This document shows positions 42,053 to 51,243 of a DNA stretch of 64,000 nucleotides, piece by piece; within the stretch, counting starts at the first letter, position 1; every line of letters starts with the position of its first letter. The position numbers were made by a program, and so were the translations under genes. The DNA comes from Bacillota bacterium (lineage in GTDB: Bacteria > Bacillota > Bacilli > Desulfuribacillales > Desulfuribacillaceae). The notes below the pieces were generated by a model. That model worked only from the letters and a program-made list of their open reading frames with translations, had not been told where the DNA came from and did no database searches. Where the stretch lies: assembly GCA_023388635.1 (NCBI GenBank), contig JAEWFW010000058.1:29552-93551 (forward strand), in the 5' to 3' direction.

Positions 42053-44062
42053 ATGTTTAAGTGGGACACCAATATGAAATTAAACATGAAGCTACAAATT
42101 TTGACTGTTTTGGCGATTTTAATCTCAATGTCCGTGCTGCAAGTTACTTCTGTTATCAGGAATACCAATTACCACTCTGAGAGAGAACTGAATACGATTT
42201 CCGGCAAGAGCGAAGCATTTGAATATATGGTCGGCAGGGAACTAAAACAGTTGCAGGAAGTTGTCGATACTTATAATGAGAACGCGCGCTTAGTAGAGGC
42301 GCTAAACACGAATGTGAGTTCCGTATTGGCGCAAGAGCTTGATTACATATATGCGAATTTGAGCAGAGAAGTAGGGATTACGAATTTACGAGTGACGCGG
42401 CCTGATTTTTCTACTTTATATAACAGTGCAGGCGCAGGGATGGATCATAGTTCCGGCGACCAGCTATTGTTAAACCAAGTGGCTAACAGTGGGGGAACAG
42501 CGAGCGCATTTGATACGAATGGCGACGGTCTGGCTTTGGCGGCGGCAGGTGTAATACAAGTCGGTGGCAGAGATTTAGCGATTCTGGAAGTGCGAAAGCA
42601 GATTACCGATGAATATATGCTGGATTTACACGAAGGATTAGGGGTTGATTACAGCGTTTTCCTCGGACAGGAGTTGGCGTACTCCTCTCTATCGCGGAAT
42701 AATTTAGTCAGCACGCAAATGAAGGATGCCAATGTTGTTGATGCAGTACTGACAAAGGGGCAGGCATTCAGCAATAGAATTGGCGGATTTTCCAATTACG
42801 ATATATTCGGCAGCTTTGCTCCAATACGGAATGTGAACGGCGACGTCATCGGAATGGTGTTAGCAAGTGAAAGTGCTATGGCGTATGATGAGCAGAACAA
42901 ATCCGATATCTTAATCGGAATCGTATGGCAGGTTGTCATTCAAGCGGTGTTCTTCTTCATTTTCTATCCGATTATTCAGTATAAAATTGCTCCGATTGCC
43001 GATATGACTAAGGCGATTGAAAATGCGGCAGATTATGATTACAGTACACCTGTTTCAGAAAAACATATGAAACATCCGGAAGAAATCGGTATGATGGCAA
43101 AAGCAATTCATCAGATGCAGGAAAATACGAAACGCGTGATTCATCAGATTCTTAACAGTGCTCAGATGGTATCCGGCTCTTCGGATGATCTATTGCAGTC
43201 ATCAGAGCATACGTTGAAGTCATTAAAAGAGGCGGAGCAATTCATCTTGAGCATCCAGAGTATGTCGGCTACGCAAATGAACATTGCCAATGAAACGGCT
43301 ACGGCGATGGATGAAATGGCAAATGGAGTAAATCATGTCGCTGAAACGGCAAGCAGTATTACGGAAGATTCCAGTGAGATGAAGAAGGAAGCGGATACAG
43401 GGAAAGTTGCCGTTGCCGATGCTGTACAGAAGATGAATGATATTCAAGAAAGTGCGAAACAAATTACCGATGCTACGAATCAGTTAGTGGCGGGATTGGA
43501 TAAAATCAATATTTTCGTCAATACGATCAATGATATATCGGCGCAGACGAACTTGTTGGCGCTGAATGCCAGCATTGAGGCGGCAAGAGCCGGTGAACAT
43601 GGTCGAGGATTTGCGGTCGTTGCCGATGAAGTGCGTAAGTTAGCGGAAGAGTCTGCGCAATCGACGAAAGAGATTAATTCGATTGTAGCGGAGATCAAGC
43701 AGATTACGAAAATCACTGTCGACTCTCTGGACCATAATTTGTCAGAGACTGAAAAGGGTATTGCATCGATCCATCAAGTTGACCGGGTATTTGTCAATAT
43801 TCTGCAAGCTATTAATGAAGTTGCTGAAAAGATTGAAGGACTTTCCGCCGTATCGCAGCAAATGTCGGCGGGCGCAGAAGAGGTTAGTGCATCCGTCATA
43901 GAATTGTCGAAGATTTCTAAAGATTCCAATGAGAACACAATGACGATTGCCGAACGCACGACGAAACAGGTAGAAGCGATTGAAAACGTTACGGAATCGT
44001 CGGAAAAATTATCGTCATTGGCCCATGACCTGAGAACAGAGGTCGCTCGTTTTAAAGTATAA
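42053..44062 (+). CDS. Methyl-accepting chemotaxis protein
   Basis: 669 residues. TM1 (about 13-35), an extracellular dCACHE-like sensor (about 36-295), TM2 (ILIGIVWQVVIQAVFFFI, about 300-322), HAMP, then the signalling domain with the hairpin tip NDISAQTNLLALNASIEAAR and GRGFAVVADEVRKLAEES. The ligand is unknown. ATG 42053 follows GGAGGGG; the longer in-frame ORF has no ribosome binding site. Confidence 0.94.
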   Translation: MFKWDTNMKLNMKLQILTVLAILISMSVLQVTSVIRNTNYHSERELNTISGKSEAFEYMVGRELKQLQEVVDTYNENARLVEALNTNVSSVLAQELDYIYANLSREVGITNLRVTRPDFSTLYNSAGAGMDHSSGDQLLLNQVANSGGTASAFDTNGDGLALAAAGVIQVGGRDLAILEVRKQITDEYMLDLHEGLGVDYSVFLGQELAYSSLSRNNLVSTQMKDANVVDAVLTKGQAFSNRIGGFSNYDIFGSFAPIRNVNGDVIGMVLASESAMAYDEQNKSDILIGIVWQVVIQAVFFFIFYPIIQYKIAPIADMTKAIENAADYDYSTPVSEKHMKHPEEIGMMAKAIHQMQENTKRVIHQILNSAQMVSGSSDDLLQSSEHTLKSLKEAEQFILSIQSMSATQMNIANETATAMDEMANGVNHVAETASSITEDSSEMKKEADTGKVAVADAVQKMNDIQESAKQITDATNQLVAGLDKINIFVNTINDISAQTNLLALNASIEAARAGEHGRGFAVVADEVRKLAEESAQSTKEINSIVAEIKQITKITVDSLDHNLSETEKGIASIHQVDRVFVNILQAINEVAEKIEGLSAVSQQMSAGAEEVSASVIELSKISKDSNENTMTIAERTTKQVEAIENVTESSEKLSSLAHDLRTEVARFKV

Positions 44063-44088
44063 ATTTTGTTTTAATGGAGTGTGTTAGC

Positions 44089-45165
44089 TTGCGTTTAATA
44101 TCATTGGAAAACATCATCGACGAAACATATAGTCTAGCCAAAACAATATTATCGGAAGACGGACAGGTTTTGCTGCGTTCCGGCACAAAATTGACGCTCT
44201 CGCTAGTGAAGCGCTTAAAAGAAAGAGGCATTCCCTTTGTTTACATTGAGGATTCTTTGACAGAAGGAATTGAAGTGCCTGATGTTATTTCTCTGGAGAC
44301 ACGTCAAATGGCGTTGCAGAAGACATCGAGACTGATGTTTAAGTTGTTGTCAAGGAAATCCAGGGATTTTATCAGTCCGGAGAATTTTGATATACGTGAT
44401 GTTGTTTCGGAGATTATCAATGATATACAAGCGCATCCGGCAAGTATGTATAATTTAGTGAATATGCAGAGTATGGATGACTATTTGTTTCACCATTCTG
44501 TCAATGTGGGAATTCTGGCAATTATTATGGGTACGCGTATGCATTATACGAAAGACCGTCTGGTAGAGTTGGGGATTGGAGCGACTTTGCATGACGTCGG
44601 GAAAACATTGATACCGCTGGAGATTTTGAATAAACCGGGCAGGCTGTCGGATGAGGAATATGAAATCATGAGACAGCATCCGGTACATGGATTTCATATT
44701 TTAAAAGAGCAATTTACTATACCACTGGTGTCTGCTCATATTGCGTTTCAGCACCATGAGCGTTGGAACGGTTCGGGATATCCGCGGGGGTTAGTGGGGA
44801 AACAGCAGCATGAATACGCTCGTATTACAGCCATAGCCGATGTTTATGATGCGTTAATTTCTAAACGCTCCTACAGAGATTCCTATTTGCCGCACGAGGC
44901 ATTAGAGCTGCTGTTTGGTGCAGGAGACTATCATTATGATTATGATTTGGTGAAACTTTTTCGCGATAACATCGCCATCTATCCTGTAGGAATGTCCATT
45001 TTATTGATGGACGGACGTGTAGCGGTGATTTCAAAGGAAAACCGGATCACGCCACAGCGTCCGAAGGTTCGTGTCATCACAGATCATGAACGAAAACCAG
45101 TTAAAAGTAGCTATGAAGTGGATTTAAATATGGATACTGATATATTTATAAGAGGAGTCATGTAA
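44089..45165 (+). CDS. HD-GYP domain c-di-GMP phosphodiesterase
   Basis: 358 residues. An N-terminal roughly 110-residue region as in many HD-GYP proteins is followed by the HD-GYP core: HHSVNVGILA, LHDVGKTLIPLEILNKPGRL, HHERWNGSGYPRGL and IADVYDALISKRSYR. It should hydrolyse c-di-GMP in the cytoplasm. TTG 44089 has TGGAG 9 nt upstream and is preferred to ATG 44074, which has none. A terminator follows. Confidence 0.92.
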   Translation: MRLISLENIIDETYSLAKTILSEDGQVLLRSGTKLTLSLVKRLKERGIPFVYIEDSLTEGIEVPDVISLETRQMALQKTSRLMFKLLSRKSRDFISPENFDIRDVVSEIINDIQAHPASMYNLVNMQSMDDYLFHHSVNVGILAIIMGTRMHYTKDRLVELGIGATLHDVGKTLIPLEILNKPGRLSDEEYEIMRQHPVHGFHILKEQFTIPLVSAHIAFQHHERWNGSGYPRGLVGKQQHEYARITAIADVYDALISKRSYRDSYLPHEALELLFGAGDYHYDYDLVKLFRDNIAIYPVGMSILLMDGRVAVISKENRITPQRPKVRVITDHERKPVKSSYEVDLNMDTDIFIRGVM

Positions 45166-45252
45166 GCGCCTGATCGTGCAAGATGATTCCATGGGATGCG
45201 TTGATAAACTATCTGTATCTGGGCACTTAGGTAGTTTGGAGCAATTAGTGCA

Positions 45253-45287
45253 ACCGACCAAATTTTTTTCTAATGGTCGGTTTTTTT
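45253..45287 (+). terminator. Rho-independent terminator after the HD-GYP gene
   Basis: ACCGACCA/TGGTCGGT stem followed by a seven-T run. Confidence 0.9.
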
Positions 45288-45400
45288 GTTGATCTGAAAC
45301 AAATCTGAAATAGATTTTTTTGCATGAAATATGGCATAAATATAGATATTATTACTATAGTATCTTATAGATATCTTTGGAGAAGGGAGGAAGAGCTCGG

Positions 45401-46387
45401 TTGACGATTCTAATCATCGATGATTCTAAAAGTAGTAGAGACTTGTTGGAACTTACCTTAAAGAAATCTGGATACGATAAAATTATAGCTGTAGAGTCTG
45501 TAAAAGCAGGAATTGAGCAATTGCATCAGGGCATTCAATTGGTTCTGATGGATGTTGTGATGCCTGATATCGATGGTATTCAGGGGAGTGCGATGATTCG
45601 TGCGGAAGAGATGTATAAAGACATCCCGATCATTATTGTGACAAGCAAGCATGATGTACATACATTGGAATCGGCATTTGAAGCAGGGGCGACGGATTAT
45701 ATTAAAAAGCCTTTTAATCGTGTAGAACTGCTGGCGAGAGTTCGTTCCGCTCTCCGACTGAAAGCAGAAATCGATCAACGCAAGACGAGAGAGTGCCAAT
45801 TGGTTGTCATGACTCATCAATTGTCGGAAATGGCTGACGAATTGAAAAAGAAGAATCAAATTCTTGAGAAACTCAGTGTCATCGATAGCCTGACGGATAT
45901 AGCCAATCGGAGGAAATTTGATGAAGTTCTGGAGAAGAGCTGGAGGCGCGCAAGACGGAACCAGCTTGATATTTCTTTGATTATGCTAGATATCGACAAT
46001 TTTAAAGCTTACAATGATAATTACGGACACCAGCAAGGGGATATGGCTCTGCGTTTAGTTGCGTCTGCTATTAGGGATATACCGCAAAGAGCGGATGATT
46101 TAGTCGCAAGGTATGGAGGTGAGGAATTCGCCATTATATTGTCGGATACGAATGCCGATGGTGCCCTGGCGGTTGCCAATCTCTTTAAACAAAAAATAGA
46201 AAATTTGAAAATCAAGCATGAGTATTCCGATATCAAGGATATTTTGACTGTCAGTATGGGGATATGTACGTTTACACAATCGGCATACGGATCGATGAGT
46301 GATCTGATTTGCCTTGCCGATCAGGCTCTCTATCAAGCGAAGAAACACGGTGGGAACTCTATCTACGTATCTTCTCATGTAGAATGA
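45401..46387 (+). CDS. Response regulator with GGDEF output (diguanylate cyclase)
   Basis: 328 residues: receiver domain (Asp51 phosphoacceptor in LMDVVMPD, acidic pair IIDD, Lys in YIKKPF), a coiled linker (about 125-160), and a GGDEF domain with intact RYGGEEF and an inhibitory I-site RADD exactly five residues before it. It is thus an active, product-inhibited, PleD-like cyclase. TTG 45401 lies about 10 nt after GGGAGG. No sensor kinase is adjacent; the HPt protein downstream may phosphorylate it. Confidence 0.93.
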   Translation: MTILIIDDSKSSRDLLELTLKKSGYDKIIAVESVKAGIEQLHQGIQLVLMDVVMPDIDGIQGSAMIRAEEMYKDIPIIIVTSKHDVHTLESAFEAGATDYIKKPFNRVELLARVRSALRLKAEIDQRKTRECQLVVMTHQLSEMADELKKKNQILEKLSVIDSLTDIANRRKFDEVLEKSWRRARRNQLDISLIMLDIDNFKAYNDNYGHQQGDMALRLVASAIRDIPQRADDLVARYGGEEFAIILSDTNADGALAVANLFKQKIENLKIKHEYSDIKDILTVSMGICTFTQSAYGSMSDLICLADQALYQAKKHGGNSIYVSSHVE

Positions 46388-46484
46388 TGTAGAAAGTGGA
46401 ATTTTTTATTTGATTTTATCTGATGATTACAATAAAATTATTGTAAAGAGTGGTTATTCAGTAAGAATTTAAGGAGATAATGCT

Positions 46485-46784
46485 ATGGGCAAAATCATAG
46501 TTCAAGTGGATTCAGAGATTCGAGAATTGATTCCGGAATTTATTAGAAATCGCCAAGGAGAAATTGAGATTTTGCGAAGACTTGCATTTAGAAGGGACTT
46601 CCAATCTATTAAAATTTTGGGTCATAGTATGAAAGGCTATGCCGCCGGTTATGGCTTTCATGAAATGTCTGATATTGGCGAAGCGCTGGAGCGATGTGCG
46701 ATCCAACGTGATGTCGATGAAATTGCCTGTTTGACAGATAGATTAGTAGAATATTTGCAGCAAATAGAAATAGTTTACGTATAG
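46485..46784 (+). CDS. Free-standing HPt phosphotransfer protein
   Basis: 99 residues, all helical. LGHSMKGYAAGYGF contains the phosphorylatable His47 in the HxxKG context; the partial repeat of helices (EMSDIGEALERCAI) completes an Hpt bundle. It has no catalytic kinase domain and no kinase is in the cluster. It probably relays phosphate to the receiver-GGDEF protein or CheY. Confidence 0.88.
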   Translation: MGKIIVQVDSEIRELIPEFIRNRQGEIEILRRLAFRRDFQSIKILGHSMKGYAAGYGFHEMSDIGEALERCAIQRDVDEIACLTDRLVEYLQQIEIVYV

Positions 46785-46837
46785 TGTATTTCGTGTGGTA
46801 GAATGGTAGAATCTAGATATGTAAAGTAGGTGAAGAG

Positions 46838-47233
46838 TTGAAGGTTCAATGGTCGGACGATTTATCGATTGGTATTGGCATTATCGATGATCAGCATAAA
46901 AAGTTGGTTGAGCGTATAGCAAGTTTCATCGATGCAGTAGATATTGAGGATATGCAAACAATCGAAGAGACGATCAATTATTTGGTCGGTTATGCGATTC
47001 AACATTTTGGTGCTGAAGAGTTGATTATGATTCGCAATGGTTATAAAGATTTCAAGAACCATCGTGATGAGCATTCGTATTTTATTAAGATGGTATACGA
47101 TATACATATAGATTTATCGAGTGGAAATATCCAATTAGAGCAAATTCAATCGTTTTCGGAAGAACTAGTTTTATGGATTGTGCATCATATTAAAGTATCA
47201 GATAGACAGATCGCAGAAGAAATACGTTTTTAA
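46838..47233 (+). CDS. Bacteriohemerythrin 2
   Basis: 131 residues with the complete ligand set: His20 (DDQHKKL), His56 and Glu60 (QHFGAEE), His75 and His79 (KNHRDEH), and His/Asp in VHHIKVSD. It differs clearly from the first hemerythrin of the cluster, so it is not a recent duplicate. TTG start behind AGGTGAAG. It lies between HPt and cheY. Confidence 0.92.
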   Translation: MKVQWSDDLSIGIGIIDDQHKKLVERIASFIDAVDIEDMQTIEETINYLVGYAIQHFGAEELIMIRNGYKDFKNHRDEHSYFIKMVYDIHIDLSSGNIQLEQIQSFSEELVLWIVHHIKVSDRQIAEEIRF

Positions 47234-47277
47234 TAGAGTGAATCATTTTAGCAGTTACAACTATTTAGGAGGAATTG

Positions 47278-47643
47278 ATGGTGTCAGCAAGAGTATTAAT
47301 TGTAGACGATGCAGCATTTATGAGAATGATGATTAAGGATATTCTATCAAAAAACGGTTTTGAGGTCGTTGGTGAAGGGGCAAACGGCTTGGAAGCTGTA
47401 GATCGTTATAAAGATTTACGACCAGATATTGTGACGATGGATATTACGATGCCGGAGATGGATGGAATCAATGCATTGAAAGAGATAAAAAAGGTTGATC
47501 CCGCGGCGAAGATTATTATGTGTTCTGCGATGGGGCAGCAGGCAATGGTTATTGATGCTATTCAAGCCGGGGCAAAAGATTTTATTGTCAAGCCGTTTCA
47601 GGCAGATCGAGTACTCGAAGCAATTAACAAGACTCTAGGGTAG
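47278..47643 (+). CDS. cheY: Chemotaxis response regulator CheY
   Basis: 121 residues, a single receiver domain. Acidic pair Asp10-Asp11, phosphoacceptor Asp55 (TMDITMPEMDG), Thr/Ser in IIMCSAMGQ and Lys in DFIVKPF. The sequence is of the Gram-positive/Thermotoga CheY type and ends without an output domain. ATG 47278 follows AGGAGG by 5 nt. It is followed by cheC and cheD. Confidence 0.94.
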   Translation: MVSARVLIVDDAAFMRMMIKDILSKNGFEVVGEGANGLEAVDRYKDLRPDIVTMDITMPEMDGINALKEIKKVDPAAKIIMCSAMGQQAMVIDAIQAGAKDFIVKPFQADRVLEAINKTLG

Positions 47644-47657
47644 GACGGAGGTGCTTT

Positions 47658-48305
47658 ATGAAGGACCCCATCAGAGATATTGATGAGTTTCAATTAGACG
47701 TTTTACGTGAAATTAGTAACATTGGTGCGGGTAACGCGGCTACATCGCTATCTAAGCTATTAGGTGTCCCCGTGGATATGAACGTATCACGAGTTATGCC
47801 TTTACATTTCCATGAGATTCTTGAATATGTGGGCGGCGCGGAAAATATTGTAGCTACAGTATTTTTACGTATTCAAGGGGATATCTCCGGCAATATGTTT
47901 TTTGTCATTGAGACAGAGACGGCAAAAAAGATGATCCGAGGTATGTTGGGAACGATCAAAGATGACGAGTTTTCGGAAATGGGTTTTTCTGTTTTGCAGG
48001 AAATCGGTAATATTTTGTCGGGCTCGTATTTAACGGCATTGTCCGATTTTACCGGGTTAGATTTGCAGCCAAGTGTACCATCGCTGGCAATTGATATGGC
48101 AGGAGCTTTACTTGGCGAAGGACTCATGGAATTAGGCAGAAGCGGGGACTATGCGATTTTGATCGATGCAGCAATTAAAATTCGCAATACAGTGGAAGAG
48201 TCAGTTGTTGAAAATGGAGGGGGACATTTTTTTCTATTGCCAGATCCGGAATCTTTTGAAAAATTGTTCGTTTCGTTAGGAGTGCAGAAGCATGGAAGTA
48301 ATTAA
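47658..48305 (+). CDS. cheC: Chemotaxis protein CheC
   Basis: 215 residues with two phosphatase motifs, REISNIGAGNAATSL (residues about 15-29) and QEIGNILSGSYLTAL (about 115-129), as in CheC. It dephosphorylates CheY-P and binds CheD. It overlaps cheD by 14 bp, fitting their joint action in receptor adaptation. Confidence 0.95.
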   Translation: MKDPIRDIDEFQLDVLREISNIGAGNAATSLSKLLGVPVDMNVSRVMPLHFHEILEYVGGAENIVATVFLRIQGDISGNMFFVIETETAKKMIRGMLGTIKDDEFSEMGFSVLQEIGNILSGSYLTALSDFTGLDLQPSVPSLAIDMAGALLGEGLMELGRSGDYAILIDAAIKIRNTVEESVVENGGGHFFLLPDPESFEKLFVSLGVQKHGSN

Positions 48306-48777
48306 AGTTTGGATGGCGGATTCTAATATAGTAAAACATCCGGATTCTATTCGCACTACCGGACTCGGTTCCTGTGTGGGTGTTACGATGTATGACCCCA
48401 CGACGAAAATCGCCGGAATGGCTCACGTGATGCTTCCATCTTCTTCGCTGGCGAAAAATGATGACTTTAAATGCGCCAAATACGCAGATACGGCATTGCC
48501 GGAGTTATTGGATATGGTGACGAAAGCCGGCGCCAGTCGTTCAAGGATCGTGGCGAAAATGGCAGGCGGAGCACAGATGTTTAATTTTGGTGGGAATTCC
48601 GATACCATGAGAATTGGACCGCGAAATGTAGAGGCATGCAAAGACGCATTGAAGAAGCTGGGGATTCGCGTTGTCGCGGAAGACACCGGTGGAAATTGTG
48701 GTCGGACGATCGAATTATACACAGATACAGGTGTACTGACGATTCGCACTGCCATGAAGGAGACGAGAGATATATAA
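48292..48777 (+). CDS. cheD: Chemoreceptor glutamine deamidase CheD
   Basis: 161 residues. Catalytic Cys28 in TTGLGSCVGV and His45 in GMAHVMLPSS are in place, followed by AKMAGGAQMF. CheD deamidates receptor glutamines and activates, or is sequestered by, CheC. It begins within cheC. Confidence 0.95.
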   Translation: MEVIKVWMADSNIVKHPDSIRTTGLGSCVGVTMYDPTTKIAGMAHVMLPSSSLAKNDDFKCAKYADTALPELLDMVTKAGASRSRIVAKMAGGAQMFNFGGNSDTMRIGPRNVEACKDALKKLGIRVVAEDTGGNCGRTIELYTDTGVLTIRTAMKETRDI

Positions 48778-48848
48778 TGTAGGCTGGGGAGGACGTTCCT
48801 CGGTCCTATTTATGTTGGCATAAAAGATAGGAGAGGTGACGAGAACCT

Positions 48849-49151
48849 ATGGAAATCATTCAAAACAGTGAAACAGATGTCATTGTTATCCCCAAAGGAC
48901 GTATCGATATCAGTAATTCTCATACATTGAAAGAAAAGTTCCTGCATCTTTATAATAACGCTTTCACAGTGATTACTGTGGATTTTTCGCATGTCACGGG
49001 CATCGATAGTTCCGGGTTAGGGAAGTTATTGTTATTTCAGAAAAAATTGAAAGAGAAGAATGGTGAATTGATCATTATCAATGTCAAAAATGAGTACATA
49101 CAAAAGATGTTTGAAATGATTCATCTCGACAAAGTGATAAAGATTCTGTAA
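48849..49151 (+). CDS. STAS-domain protein (anti-sigma factor antagonist-like)
   Basis: 100 residues, a single STAS domain. VTGIDSSGLGKLL carries the conserved serine phosphorylated in SpoIIAA/RsbV proteins. No partner kinase or sigma factor is nearby, so whether it controls a sigma factor or another signalling output is open. ATG 48849 follows GGAGAGGTGA. Confidence 0.9.
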   Translation: MEIIQNSETDVIVIPKGRIDISNSHTLKEKFLHLYNNAFTVITVDFSHVTGIDSSGLGKLLLFQKKLKEKNGELIIINVKNEYIQKMFEMIHLDKVIKIL

Positions 49152-49181
49152 TCATCGGTAAACTTGAAGGGTACGGTAAAT

Positions 49182-51209
49182 TTGAGACATAGATATCTTT
49201 TAATTTTATTAACAGCATATGTAGTAAGCATACCGGTGGTTATTTATTTTTGGCATCAGCAAACGGTACTACTCGCATTCATCATGTCGGTGTTTCTGTT
49301 AATTAGTATTTATAATTGGCGGATGCTTGGTGGAGTCGTTGCATCTTCGCTGCTCTCTGGAGTGATTGGCATTTGCCATTGGCTATTCCCAGAGTTTGAG
49401 AATAATCTATTGCTGCATATTTTTCTTGCTGCAAATGCGATTATGACGATAATGTTCGTTTTGCGGATTGTGATTCATGATTTGTTTTTTGAAAAAGGTG
49501 ACTATTGGGGTCAGACGATCAAGCAAACAAACGATATCAAAGAGAAATTTTCTATTCTCACGCAGGCGACCAATGATGCGATTATTATTGTCAATCATCA
49601 GGGGAAGATTGCTTATTGGAATGAAGCGGCACATCAGATGTTTGGCTACGATTCCGAAGAAATTCTGTCGATGCCATGGAGTATTCTCATCAGTCAGAGT
49701 CAATATTACGATATATTTCTGGCTGGCTTAGATAAGTTCAAAGAGATTGATGACAATTCTGGAATGATTGAAGTGATAGAGGCTTTCGGTCTCGATAAGA
49801 GCGGTAATGAAATTCCTGTAGAGTTGACTGTTTCGACAATTAAAATTGAGAAGCACTGGCATGCCGTTGCTGTTGTGCGAAATATATCGGAACGCATTCG
49901 CGCGAAGGAAAATATATACAAGCTGGCGCATTTCGATAGTTTGACCAATTTACCAAATCGCATCAGCTTCAATCAAACTGTCGGGCAAAGAATCTATGAT
50001 TATGCAAAAGGGAAAATCGGTTTCGCCATCATGTTGATGGATTTGAATCAATTTAAAACTGTTAACGATTCGCTGGGACATGAGATCGGTGATTTACTCT
50101 TAGTGGGAGTTGCTAAACGTCTGCAAAACTGTTTTACGGAGGAAGATGTGACGTTTCGTTTTGCCGGTGATGAATTTGCGCTGATCTTTCAGGAAACGAA
50201 GCGAGAATCATTGGAATATTACGCCGATCTGTTGCTGGCGCAGTTTTGCGAACCTTTTGATGTGAAGGGAACGATGATTTTTTCTTCAATCAGTGTGGGA
50301 GTATCGATATTTCCCGAAGATGCCAGCGATCTTATGGAATTGGTGCGAAATGCCGATACAGCAATGAATTACGCAAAGGAATATGGGCACAGCAAATTTC
50401 AATTTTACACACCGGAAATGCATCGGCAAGAAACGGAAAAGTTAGCGATGCATAACGATTTGCAAATGGCGTTACAACGGCAGGAATTTATTCTGTACTA
50501 CCAGCCGCAGGTTGATCTGCAATCGGGAGACGTCGTGGGGATGGAGGCGCTTGTGCGCTGGCAGCATCCTCAGCTAGGAATGGTTTCGCCTGTAAAATTT
50601 ATCCCGATATCGGAAGAGACAGGAACGATTGTCGAAATTGGCAAGTGGGTATTGCGCGAAGCATGTAGACAGTATAAGGTGTGGGAGAAATGTGGATATA
50701 AGCAGATTCCGATTGCCGTAAATATATCGATGAAAGAGTTTCAAAACCCGTGTTTCATAGAAAGGCTGGCAAGTACGCTGCAAGAATATGATATGGATGC
50801 GAATTTTCTGGAATTGGAAATTACAGAAAGTGTAGCGATGTTCGATGTGGAATATGTCATCCGTATTCTGCAAGAGCTGAAAGCAATGGGAATTAAGGTG
50901 GCGATTGATGATTTCGGTACAGGTTTTTCATCGCTGAATGTTTTGAAAACATTGCCGATTGATAAATTGAAAATTGACCGATCATTTATTAAGGATATAA
51001 CAGCACAACAAAATGATACAGATAGTGCAATTCTTGAGACTTTTATAACACTTGCGAAAAAACTTCGTCTGACTGTAGTGGCGGAAGGCGTTGAGACAGA
51101 AGAGCAAAAGAATTTTCTGTCACATCATCAGTGTGATTTGATGCAAGGATATTTAGTCAGCCCTCCTGTGTCTGCCGAGCAAGCACAAAATTTTTTGAAT
51201 AGACAATAG
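49182..51209 (+). CDS. Membrane PAS-GGDEF-EAL protein
   Basis: About 675 residues: three to four N-terminal helices (to about residue 105), a PAS domain (about 125-245), GGDEF and EAL. The cyclase signature is RFAGDEFAL (Ala for the first Gly), so cyclase activity may be lost or weak. EAL residues are intact (EALVRW, ITESVAMF, DDFGTGFSS, KIDRSFI, AEGVET), so it is most likely a phosphodiesterase. The start is uncertain: TTG 49182 has AAGGG 10 nt upstream, and TTG 49164 is an alternative. Confidence 0.9.
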   Translation: MRHRYLLILLTAYVVSIPVVIYFWHQQTVLLAFIMSVFLLISIYNWRMLGGVVASSLLSGVIGICHWLFPEFENNLLLHIFLAANAIMTIMFVLRIVIHDLFFEKGDYWGQTIKQTNDIKEKFSILTQATNDAIIIVNHQGKIAYWNEAAHQMFGYDSEEILSMPWSILISQSQYYDIFLAGLDKFKEIDDNSGMIEVIEAFGLDKSGNEIPVELTVSTIKIEKHWHAVAVVRNISERIRAKENIYKLAHFDSLTNLPNRISFNQTVGQRIYDYAKGKIGFAIMLMDLNQFKTVNDSLGHEIGDLLLVGVAKRLQNCFTEEDVTFRFAGDEFALIFQETKRESLEYYADLLLAQFCEPFDVKGTMIFSSISVGVSIFPEDASDLMELVRNADTAMNYAKEYGHSKFQFYTPEMHRQETEKLAMHNDLQMALQRQEFILYYQPQVDLQSGDVVGMEALVRWQHPQLGMVSPVKFIPISEETGTIVEIGKWVLREACRQYKVWEKCGYKQIPIAVNISMKEFQNPCFIERLASTLQEYDMDANFLELEITESVAMFDVEYVIRILQELKAMGIKVAIDDFGTGFSSLNVLKTLPIDKLKIDRSFIKDITAQQNDTDSAILETFITLAKKLRLTVVAEGVETEEQKNFLSHHQCDLMQGYLVSPPVSAEQAQNFLNRQ

Positions 51210-51243
51210 ACTGAGCTTTTTATGACAAAGGCGGGGTGACATC

